Shown here: positions 21,998 to 31,434 of the stretch, piece by piece
Layout of the letters: every line of letters starts with the position of its first letter
How positions within the stretch are numbered: position 1 is the first letter of the stretch
Assembly (NCBI GenBank): GCA_020024755.1
Contig: JAHHTH010000002.1
Span: 62,001 to 126,000 of the forward strand
Origin: Mycoplasmataceae bacterium
GTDB taxonomy: Bacteria; Bacillota_I; Bacilli_A; Mycoplasmatales; Mycoplasmoidaceae
DNA: 64,000 bases
Reading direction: 5' to 3'
The notes under the pieces: model-generated
The model's input: the letters and a program-made list of their open reading frames with translations, nothing else
The model's database searches: none
What the model was told of the DNA's origin: nothing
Position numbers and translations under genes: made by a program

Positions 21998-23884
21998 ATG
22001 GCAAACAATAACCCTAACTATATCTATGCGCTAGGTGGGCTTGAAGAAATTGGAAAGAACACCTATGTAATTGAAGATAATGATAGTATCTTTATATTTG
22101 ATGCTGGTATTAAATTTGCAAATGATGAAATGCTTGGAATGAGTGGTACAGTAGCAAATTATGCTTACTTACAAGAAAACCAAAGTAAAGTAAAAGCATT
22201 AATCATTACTCACGGACACGAAGATCATATTGGTGGTATTCCGCATTTATTAAGAATGGTGGATGTACCTGTTATTTATGCACCATTATTACCAGCTAAA
22301 TTAATTGAAAAGAAAGTAAGTGAACACAAAGATATTAAATTACCTAAAATTGAAATTATCCAAGATGACACTCATTTAATTTTTGGTAGAACTGAAATTG
22401 ACTTCTGTAGAGTATGTCACTCAATCCCAGATGCATTCATGGTATTTGTAAAAACTGATAATGGTAACATTGTATCTACAGGTGACTTTAGATTTGACTT
22501 TGCAACTTCAGGTGATGAAACTGACCTTAAGAAATTAATGGAATTTTCTAGACGTGGAGTAGATGTATTACTTTGTGAATCTACTTCATCTGATGTACCT
22601 GGATTTAGTGAATCTGAAAAATATATTATTGATAATTTAAAAACAATGATGATTAATGCTCCAGGTAGAGTAATGATTTCGACATTTGCTTCACACTTAG
22701 GAAGACTAGAAGAAATTATTGCAGTAGCTACTAAACTTGGAAGAAAGGTAGCTATCCTTGGAAAATCAATGCAAGAAAACATTAAGATTTCAAGAAAAAT
22801 TGGATATTTAAATTTAAGTGATAGTGACTTTATTAATCCAAAAGAAATTGATAGATATAAAGATGAAGAAATTTTAGTTGTATTAACTGGATCTCAAGGT
22901 GAACCTACTGCAGCCTTAAATACAATGGCTAAGGGAGAACACTCTAAAATTTTCTTAAAACCTTCTGATACTATTATTCTTTCATCTAACCCTATTCCAG
23001 GTAACTTTGCTAATGTAGAAAACATGATTAACCTTTTATATAAGAAAGGTGTAACTATTATTGAAAATAGACCTGAACTTAAAATTCACTCTTCTGGTCA
23101 CGCAACTAGAAGTGAACAACAATTAATGATTAAAGCTATTGACCCTAAATACATCTTCCCAATTCACGGTGAAAACAAGATGTTAAGATCATTACAAAAT
23201 AATGCTACTGATGCTGGATTTCCTAGAGAAAATATTTTAATTACTGTTAATGGTAACAAATTAAAATTAGAAGATGGTGTTTTATCTTATACTGACATCA
23301 ATGTTCCAGCTTCACCAATGTTTATTGATGGTAAATCAGTATCATCTGAATCACTACATGTAATTGAAGAAAGAAATTTATTAAGTGATCATGGTGTAGT
23401 TAATATTGTTTTATTCATGCAAGCTGATAAGTCAAAATTAAATGTTAAACCATTAATTACCACTCGTGGATGTTTCTTTACAAAAACTGCTACTAATTTC
23501 CTAACTAAGATTTCATATAGTATTGCAACAGAAGTAGATGAATTAATCAAAACTCAAGGTTATGATGAAGAAGCTATTAAAGCTAAAGCTGAAGAAGTTG
23601 CTAAAACTCTTATTTGAAAATGTAAAAAGAAAAAACCATATGTTAATGTTTGTATCTTTGTAGATGGTGAAGTAGAACCACTTGAAAATACAACAACACA
23701 ACAAGTTGTTGATATGCTAGATGATTTTGATTTAACAGATGCAGAAGAAACATTAGATGAAGATATCATAAGCATGGCTGATGACTTAGAAGAAGTAGAT
23801 AATATTGAAGAAGAAATTGATAATACAGATGATGGCATAGAAGATATTGATGATATGTCAGAACCAAATCCAGATGCTGAATAA
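21998..23884 (+). CDS. rnj: Ribonuclease J
   Basis: 628 aa from ATG 21998, chosen because GGGAGAGGATG lies just upstream; ATG 21977 would add seven residues. Metallo-beta-lactamase/beta-CASP nuclease for 5'-3' exo- and endonucleolytic RNA decay and maturation. Zn motifs are HGHEDHIGG, then H in CHSIPDAF, STGDFRFD, and the beta-CASP motifs ESTSSD, STFASHLGRLEEI, GEPTAAL and SSGHATRSEQ...FPIHGE. The last ~70 residues are a strongly acidic tail (EEEIDNTDDGIEDIDD). Neighbouring lepA and an SF1 ATPase gene recall the MG138-MG140 order of M. genitalium (from memory). Confidence 0.95.
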
Positions 23885-23929
23885 TTAAACAAACGCTCTA
23901 ATTATAAAAAGAAAACATATCCCCTAATA

Positions 23930-23957
23930 GTGTTACATTTGTTCACTATTAGAGGGT
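23930..23957 (+). terminator. Hairpin after RNase J
   Basis: CCCCTAATAGTG pairs with CACTATTAGAGGG around an 11-nt T-rich loop. It is a strong stem but followed by only a weak T tract (TAGTTTAGTATTTT), so it may be a terminator or an mRNA end-stabilising hairpin. Confidence 0.6.
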
Positions 23958-23989
23958 AGTTTAGTATTTTAATTGGAGATTTTTTATTC

Positions 23990-24004
23990 AAAAAAAAAAA
24001 AAAA
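23990..24004 (+). repeat. 15-A homopolymer upstream of the C1 protease
   Basis: Fifteen consecutive A lie immediately upstream of a TATAAT at 24009-24014, which sits 18 nt before the protease ATG. The tract fills the region where the -10/-35 spacer must be. Homopolymers of this length slip during replication, and poly(A) tracts in this position switch the vlp lipoprotein genes of M. hyorhinis. Confidence 0.8.
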
Positions 24005-24008
24005 CAAA

Positions 24009-24014
24009 TATAAT
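24009..24014 (+). promoter_or_regulatory. -10 box of the C1 protease gene
   Basis: TATAAT directly follows the A tract (AAAACAAATATAATG). It is 18 nt before ATG 24033, with GAGGAAG as the ribosome site between. Confidence 0.6.
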
Positions 24015-24032
24015 GAAACTAACGAGGAAGAA

Positions 24033-27000
24033 ATGAAATATAAAGGGGTTTATAAGTATTTAGTAGTTCCTTCTATCATATTAGGGATAGGATGTTTACC
24101 CCTGTACTTTCCTAACCATATATCTAATGATATAGTTAAGAGTGATACTCAAACTCAAACAACCAAACTAACTGAACAACCAGAAACTCTTGAAGAATAT
24201 AATAAAGCAAATATTGATGAGATAGCAGCACTACCTGAATTTGATGCAAGAAAATATGGTATTGTAACTAGAGTTAAGAATCAAGGTAATGAAGGACTTT
24301 GTTGAGCTTATGCAATGAGTGCAACAGCTGAAACTGCTGTTTTAAAACAAGGGTTTCAACCACCTGATACTGATGTATGATTTGGACCACACCAATTAGA
24401 CTATGTAACATGAAAAAGAGAAGCAGATTTTGATCCATTAGGTCTAAATAACCAAGACCATTGAGGTGGTCAATCATTAGCAGGTGCTTTACCTATAGTT
24501 GCAGCAAATGCAATGCAAATGTGAACTGCCCCATCTGATGTTCACAAATATCATGATTATGCACAATACCATAGAGCAAGCTATTTATTAGAAGATGTTG
24601 AACTTGTAGATACTGGTGGACCTGGATATCGTGAAGAAAAGCAAAAAGCTATTAAAAGATTGATAGCAAAATATGGTGCTGTATGTATTGACTTTAAAGT
24701 ACCAAACGGTGCACCAATATACAACAATACAAATAATAAGTTGCCAATCAAAGGTGACCATGCAGTTGTTCTAGTTGGTTGAAATGATAAAATTTCAAAA
24801 TCAGAGTATGATCCTGTAGCTTCTAATGATGGTGGATGAATTGTTAAAAACAGTTGAGGTCCTGATCAAGGTGATAAAGGATACATCTATATATCTTATG
24901 ACTCTAAATTGGGTGCAGCCTTAGGGTTAACATTTGCAGAACCTACAAAATACCAAAATAACTATTATTATGATGCAAGAGCAGCAGATGGAGCAGTGCC
25001 AGACGATATGAATAAATTAGATGAAGCTGCAGCTGTTTTCCCTGTTAAGAAAGCTTCATATAATAAGAAAGAAACACTTAGAGCAATCAATGTTGGTGTA
25101 GAAGGAAAAGATGTTAATATTGAAGCTAAAATATACAAGAATGTAGATGTAAATTTTGATGATCCTAAAGCTTCTACAAATAATCCAGAAGGAGAAACAC
25201 CTGTAGCTACAGTAACTGGTCATATGGAATATCCAGGATATAAGACTTTACCTCTAACTACACCAATTGATTTAGAATATGGTGACAATTTTAGTGTAGT
25301 AGTAAAACTAACAAGTCCTAGTGGTCAACCTGTAGATTTTTATGCTTCTTCTGATGAGTCTACTAATAACATGACTTTTTACAAAACTAATGTTAATACA
25401 TGAGCAAACCCATTAAAGAAAATATGAGGTGGTGCTTTTAGAATTAAAGCATTTACAACTGAAAAAGATATCCCAGGCGCTAGACCTGATGGACAAATTA
25501 AATATGCTGAAGCAACATTGAATAAAAAGACTGTGAGATATGGTGAACCTAAACCAACTATAGAATCTATAACACTAGATGGTGTTCCATTAACTAAAGA
25601 TGATTATACTCTTTCGTATGGTGAAGAACACATCGGAGAGCCTTCATATTATTCAGATGATTCAATCATTGGATATAGTTATGTGATTCTAAATGGAAAA
25701 GGTAAATATAAAGGTACATTAAAAATTAAATATGACATCATGTATGGTTTATTTCCTCCTCTTCAAGGATATGCAGAATATGATGGTAAGAATACTATAG
25801 TATTTAAAGTAGATAGTAGTGTAACAAACTATAATCAAATTAAAGTTCCACCAGGTTTTAAATTTGTTGATCAAAATGCACCTATTACACAAGACAATCA
25901 CATAAATTATATTGCTCCTGATCGTGATGGTTATAGAAACACATACTTCAGTGTAAGAATAGATAAAGGTGTTACTGACACTAAGAAAGATCTATCTAGT
26001 GCAGTAATAAATATTACAAATCCAAATAGTTATGAATATACTGGTAATAATATCACTCCTCAATTTTCAGTGACATTAGATGGACAACCATTACAACCAA
26101 ATATAGATTATATGTCTAGTGCAAGTAATAATAGAGATGCAGGACAAGCTACATTAACCATTACAGCAAAAGATGGTTCAAACTATAAAGGAAATAAATC
26201 CACTACATTCACTATCAATCAAGCTGAGAATACTATTAGTAATGTAACATTTACTAGTGATGGGGTACCACAAGCAACTGCTAAGTTTGGTGGTAATATC
26301 ACATATAACTATTATAGTGATCCAGCTTGTAATGATTTTGTATCTAACTATAAACCAAGTCAAAATGGGACTTTTTATGTAAAAGCAGTTTCTGAAGGTA
26401 ATAAGAATTATCGTTCAAGTACATCACCTCAAGCAACACGATATGAAAATGTAGTGCCAGCAGATCCTATAGATATTGCAACTATACCTAATAACTTTGT
26501 AGTAAATGCAAGTAATGTAATTTACAATGGTAAAGAACAAGAACCATTAATTTCAGCCTCATATAACAATAAAGACTTAGTGAAGAATGTAGACTATACA
26601 GTTAAATATGAAAACAATGTAGATGCAACTAATAATGCAAGAGCTATAATTTCTGGAATAGATAAATTCAGAGGACAAATTACAAAAACATTCACAATTA
26701 AAAAAGCTCAAGAAATTATCTTATCAATAGAAACAAATAAGAATAGAGTAATAGTAAAAACTAAATTTGGTAATAGTGCAATTATCACATACTATTCAGA
26801 TGCTTCATATTTACATCAAATCCATGAACCAACTACAACAGGCTGATATTATGTTAGAGCAATAGTAAATCCAACACCTAATTATGAAGGAACTCAAGAT
26901 CAAAAACAAGTATACTTACAATTCCAAGATGGTACTACATCAACACCTAATGATGGATCTCAACCAGTAAATAATGATTCTTCAGGATTATCAAAAACAG

Positions 27001-27098
27001 TCATCATTCTTATAGCAGCTGGTGCTGGAGTATTATTACTTGGTATTATAGCTGGAGTTATATCTATCCATAAGAAACGGATTAGAAGTAGTTATTAA
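24033..27098 (+). CDS. Surface papain-like (C1A) protease with lectin-like and MBG/Ig-like repeats
   Basis: 1021 aa. A hydrophobic N-terminal segment (~8-26) is a signal anchor. The protease domain (~65-300) has oxyanion Gln84 and nucleophile Cys90 in NQGNEGLCWAYA, His243 in GDHAVVLVGW and Asn273 in VKNSWGPDQGDKGYIYISY, so the triad is complete. Next is a beta-sandwich like the lectin-like domain of clostridial C1 proteases (YYYDARA...), then at least three MBG/YDG-type repeats (YEYTGNNITPQFSVTLDG, VIYNGKEQEPLI). A C-terminal TM helix (~988-1012) ends with a basic tail. It should cleave host or environmental proteins at the cell surface. GAGGAAG fixes ATG 24033. Probably acquired by transfer; potentially phase-variable. 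Confidence 0.93.
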
Positions 27099-27106
27099 TA
27101 GTTTGA

Positions 27107-27976
27107 TTATTTCTTAGCTTTAAGTTTTTTAGCTTTCTTAGCAGCTTTGATTTGTTCTTTAGTTGGCTTTTGGTTAGAGAATGAGCCTTCTTCTTGTTTA
27201 ATTCTTGCTCTGTTTTCTTCTATGTATTGACGAGCAAGAATTTTATTATTTCTTTCTCTAATGTGTCTACTTAATCCTCTATGCACATCGATTACTGGTA
27301 AACCATAGTAGGTTTCTACTGGTCTAGCTGGAGTTTTATAGATCATTCTAGCTTGACGTTTAGCAATATATTCATCTTGTTTATCATATGAAGGGATAAT
27401 CTTATTTGCTATAAATGATAAGACTTCTTCATATCTCATCCCTTTTCTTACAATATATCAATAATCTATATCTACTATGGTTGAAGGTAAGTTAGCACCA
27501 TTCTTAGGAGTAGCAACTTTTCCTGTTGGTACTAAACCAATTAGTTTATCACTAGCATGAGCAAATACAGTTAGTGCTTCTTCTATTGTTGTAATTGGAT
27601 CTCCACCTGAGATATTAGCACTAGAACAATATACACTTTGTCCTAATGCAATAATAATTGCATTTAAGAATCTACGGTTAGTTAATCTAAATCCTAACCC
27701 ATCTTTAATAATAGTTACTGAACCTGGTCAGAACTTTCTTACAAACTGTTCTTGTTGTAAAGATAAATCATAAAACTTAAAGTTAGGTGAAACTAACTTA
27801 ATGATTTTCTTTTCAGGTGGTCTTTTCTTAATTTCATAGATAATGGTTGGATCTAGAGCCATTAATCCTCATTGTGTATCAGTTCTTACTAAAACACAGT
27901 AACCTCTTTTAAGGTAACGACAGATTAATTGGATAGTTTCCATATCATAAGATTCATTTAGTAATATCATTCCCAT
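27107..27976 (-). CDS. tsaC: L-threonylcarbamoyladenylate synthase (Sua5/YrdC family)
   Basis: 289 aa. Makes threonylcarbamoyl-AMP for t6A37 of ANN-decoding tRNAs. YrdC-fold blocks: GYCVLVRTDTQWGLMALD (nucleotide loop), FWPGSVTIIKD (FWPGPxT motif), GLGFRLTNRRF, and SSANISGGDPITTIEEA with PSTIVDID. The N-terminal ~190 residues are the domain; the remaining ~100 form a basic, helical extension ending KAAKKAKKLKAKK, unlike the Sua5 domain and of unknown use. ATG 27976 is 2 nt after the prmC stop. Confidence 0.9.
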
Positions 27977-27978
27977 AA

Positions 27979-28815
27979 CTATAACCTATTTACAAATACT
28001 ACCCTTTCTAAATCATGAGCATCTACTAGAGTTTGTGCATCTTCGCCTAAGAACTTCTTTACCATTCTACACACTTCTCCGCCTAGATTAAATCCAATTT
28101 CCATCATAATTAGGTATTTATCTCTTAAGTGTGCACTAATGCGTGACAGAATTGCTTCATAGTATCATAATCCTCTATTAGGTGCATAGATGGCATTATA
28201 TGGTTCATATTTAGATACATTATGATCTAATGGATAGTTTTCATCCACATAAGGTGGATTGAAAACAATAACATCATATTTAGTATTGACTAATTCGTCA
28301 AATAGATTAGATAGTACTACTTGTACATCTAATCCTAATGCTTCTGCATTTTCTTTTGTATTAAGTACAGCTTCTTTAGAAATATCAGCTAGGGTCACTT
28401 GGCAGTGAGGTAATGCTTTTTTAATACTTAAACCAATAGCACCAGTTCCACAGCATAAATCTAATACCTTTAGTTCTCCATAATCTTTGATGGTATTAAT
28501 TAAGATTTCAGTTCAAGCCTCAGTTTCTGGTCTTGGTGGTAATACAGTTGGTCTTATTTTTAGGATGTTGCCATTAAACATAGTGGTTTGTAAGCTATAG
28601 GCAATTGGTTTACCATGTACAATATAATCTTGTAGTGCAGTTGTGATCTTATCTACTATTTCTGGATCTACTTCATCATTAATGTGGTCTGTTAGGTCTG
28701 TTAAGTTGTGAATATTGTCATTAAGTAAATATATCATGTTTAGGATGATAGATTTATTATGTCCTGAATTGGCTAGCATTTTTTCGCCAGTTTTAATTAA
28801 TTGTAAGTATGTCAT
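27979..28815 (-). CDS. prmC: Release-factor glutamine methyltransferase
   Basis: 278 aa. Methylates the Gln of the GGQ motif in RF1. N-terminal helical RF-binding domain, then PRPETEAW, the SAM motif LDLCCGTGAIGLS and the catalytic FNPPYVDE. A TATAAT lies 9 nt upstream and a second one further up. First gene of a prmC-tsaC pair. Confidence 0.95.
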
Positions 28816-28824
28816 ACTTAATAT

Positions 28825-28830
28825 ATTATA
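28825..28830 (-). promoter_or_regulatory. -10 box of prmC
   Basis: Minus-strand TATAAT 9 nt before the prmC ATG, with no ribosome site between. A second TATAAT at 28844-28849 would give a 5' leader of about 20 nt. Confidence 0.5.
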
Positions 28831-28849
28831 TTAAATTTCCTATATTATA

Positions 28850-29262
28850 GACATATAACATATACAAAATCTATTTTAAGGCTTCTATAATTTGAGGTTT
28901 AAGATGAGGTTTTATGGTTTTAGATCAGATTTATAGATAAAAATGATAGCTTATTTTATTGTGATAAAAAATTTTTTAAAAATTTTTTTATACTTAATTT
29001 TTATAATCACTAATTCGTATAAAAATCAAGAATTATTTTGTACCCTAAAAAAGGGTGCATATAATTATACAACAATATATTTTAAATATATTAAATAGTT
29101 GTATCAAACACCTTAAAACTATATAAAAAGTGCATATTTTTAGCAGTTAATTTATTTACTCTGCTAAAATTTCAATAAAAAATTTTTATACTGATATATA
29201 CAAAAATTATTAATTCTAATCACTAAAATTTAATCCTCTAAATACATTGTTTACATAGCTAA
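28850..29262. other. AT-rich gene-free region with three inverted repeats
   Basis: This gap separates prmC (leftward) from the sugar ABC operon (rightward) and holds no convincing gene. It has three hairpins: ACCCT/AGGGT at 29042-29057; a long inverted repeat at 29067-29104 (outer arms ATACAAC/GTTGTAT, inner arms AATATATTT/AAATATATT); and TTTTAGCAG/CTGCTAAAA at 29138-29169. They lie 100-240 bp upstream of the operon promoter, so they may be operators or a leftover of an older element. No regulator family can be named from them. Confidence 0.6.
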
Positions 29263-29290
29263 TTGATTTTTAATTTCTACATACTATAAT
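29263..29290 (+). promoter_or_regulatory. Promoter of the sugar ABC operon
   Basis: -35 TTGATT at 29263-29268, 16-bp spacer, -10 TATAAT at 29285-29290. The transcript would carry a leader of about 20 nt including AAGAGGAG. Confidence 0.65.
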
Positions 29291-29308
29291 TATGTATAAG
29301 AGGAGAAA

Positions 29309-29317
29309 ATGAAATAA
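29309..29317 (+). other. Two-codon minigene (ATG AAA TAA) overlapping the lipoprotein start
   Basis: After GAGGAG the sequence reads ATGAAATAATGAAAAAG. The first ATG opens a Met-Lys-stop frame whose TAA shares its last A with the lipoprotein ATG. The ribosome site is very close (3-4 nt) to the first ATG and 11 nt from the second, so either could be the primary start. Confidence 0.5.
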
Positions 29318-30729
29318 TGAAAAAGTTAGGCAAGAAATTTTTATTAGCATCTTTATTAGGTGCTACAGTAATAGGATCTTCAGTTGCAATTGCTACATCA
29401 TGTAGCTCTTCTGGTTCAACTGGATTTGATTCTGATAAAATCGGTGTTTACGTTGAAAGTGAATGAAAACCTGCATATGAAGCAGCTGTTAATGCTTACA
29501 ATGCAAAAGGTGGACATAAATACCAAATTCAATTAAAAGAAGAAAAAGCATTTGCTGCTTTTGAAAAAATTGATACATTAGGACATAATGACTCTCAAGT
29601 AGCAGACTTAATTTATACTCCATTAGATAGAGTACCTGAATTCGCTACTAAGCAAGCTCTATTACCTTTCAAAACTGCAGATGAATTAGTTAAAGGTATA
29701 GATCCTTCAGTTTATGGAAGTAACCAAGCTGCATTTACAACAGCTGGTTCTGCAAATGTTAATGGAACTAAATACTATTTTGGTATTCCTCACAACAAGG
29801 AAGCTTTAATTATGTTCTATAAAGGGAATATTAATCCTGCAAGCACATTTAAAGATTTATACAAAGGTGCAAATTGAACAGATACTATGGTTGCAGCAGA
29901 ATTTAAAAACTTATGACAAGCTTTAGGTGCTATTTCAGGTGCAGAAGGATCTACTAGTGGTAAAGCTGTTGGTGATTCACTAATTAGATGAGATGGCAGT
30001 AAATATGTTTCAGACATGACAGCAATTAAAAACCCAAATGGTAATAAAAATGCAGAAGGTCTAAAAAAAGCAGTAGACTATGTTGCTGAATATTATGCAA
30101 CTACTGTTAATAAAAACAATTCAATGTTAGGATCAACTAATGACTGATTAATTGATGGTAACTATGGAAAGAATATTGATAATTGTTATGCTAAAGCTAC
30201 AAATGCAGCAGTTATTGATGGACCTTGATCACTTGCTAAATTTAAAAAAGATGGTGTAACAAAAGCAAGTGTTGTTCCAAACTTAGATACTGATCTTCCA
30301 TATACACAAGCACCAGGTGGTTGATTATATTCAATCAATGCAAGAAATGAAGGTAACACTGACAAAATAAATGACATGAAGGACTTCATCAACATTTTAT
30401 TAACAGATCAAACTGTAATTAAATCTATGTTTGATACTGCTGGAAAGATTACATATGGTGATGTTGCAAGTGGAATTTTAAATAAAGCATATAGTGCTGA
30501 TTCATTAGAAGGGCAAGTTATTAAAGCAGTAGCTGATTCTCATGCTTTAGACCAAAGACCAGATAATGGTAATGATAAATTTGGAAATGTTTGAGATGCA
30601 TGAGATAAAAACGGATTTGGTTCAGATGAAATCGTGAAGTTAGCTAAAGCTGCTGATAATAACTGAACAAAATATGAAGATGTTCTAGCTAGCTCATTCG
30701 CAACTATGCTTGCAAAAGTTAATGGATAA
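29317..30729 (+). CDS. Sugar ABC transporter substrate-binding lipoprotein
   Basis: 470 aa. The signal peptide has a Lys-rich n-region and hydrophobic core, with lipobox-type IATSC (lipidated Cys at ~29) followed by a Ser/Gly linker. The mature part looks like a MalE/UgpB-type periplasmic-binding protein (ESEWKPAYEAAVNAYNAK, YYFGIPHNKEALIMFYK, AAVIDGPWSLAKFKKDG, APGGWLYSINARN), tethered outside the cell and delivering an oligosaccharide or glycerophosphodiester-like ligand. The ligand cannot be told. First gene of the importer operon; a terminator follows, so later genes may depend on read-through or a second promoter. Confidence 0.9.
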
Positions 30730-30749
30730 TAAGAATTAATGAATATATA

Positions 30750-30780
30750 AAAAAAGATCCTACTATAGAATCTTTTTTTA
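30750..30780 (+). terminator. Terminator after the binding lipoprotein
   Basis: AAAAAAAGAT(CC)TACTATAGAATCTTTTTTT: an A-rich/T-rich stem with a 7-T tail. It can attenuate expression of the permease genes relative to the binding protein, a usual stoichiometry for ABC importers. Confidence 0.7.
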
Positions 30781-30879
30781 TACTTATGTATAAAACTTCA
30801 ATCTATTAATATATAATTTAACTATGATGTTTATCTAATAATTTTAGATAAGATTATTATTTAAGCTAAAGGTTAGATT

Positions 30880-31434
30880 ATGGATTATCAAAAAGACAGT
30901 TACAAGAATAATATCCCACCTAAGATATTCTATACTTATATAACTTTAATATTCTTGTTTGTTCTTATATTCTCAATTACATTTTTGATTACTCAGTTTG
31001 TTGAGAAACAACAAGTTCTAGATGACATTGTGAATAATTATATAGAACATGATGGAAAATTTGAAGGGAATATGGAAGAGGCACAACAGCATGCTTTGAT
31101 GGTATTCAAAACATGATCATTCACAACCTATTTTAGTGGGATATCAACTGTTTTAATATTCTTTGTATTTGTTTTATTTGGTAGAACAAAAGTAAGGTAT
31201 GGGTACTTTTTTAGAACAGCTTGATTGATTGTGTTTATTGGAGCATCAATCTTTATGTTCTTTACTAAAATGCCTTTATGACAACAAATTCTTAATTTCT
31301 TTATTACCTTAGGTCTAGCAGTTGCAACACTAATAGATTTGTTGAAGGTAAATAGAAAGCGAGAACAATTAAAACTCGAAATTAGAAATGAGTGAGTTAA
31401 TAAAAGAAATAAATCAGTGAAAGGAGGAGAATAA
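30880..31434 (+). CDS. Four-helix membrane protein in the sugar ABC operon
   Basis: 184 aa, not recognised. Hydrophobic helices at ~18-42, ~78-100, ~107-125 and ~130-148, with a short acidic loop (~48-68) and a Lys/Arg-rich C-terminal tail. Its stop overlaps the next ATG (TAATG) and carries the AAGGAGGAG for it, so it is coupled to the permease gene. A small inverted repeat TTATCTA/TAGATAA lies at 30833-30852 upstream. Confidence 0.75.

Noticed and set aside
23973..24032. TTG at 23973 as the start of the C1 protease, reading through the A tract.
   Set aside because: It would add a Lys run coded by the homopolymer, while ATG 24033 has a GAGGAAG site and a TATAAT 18 nt upstream.
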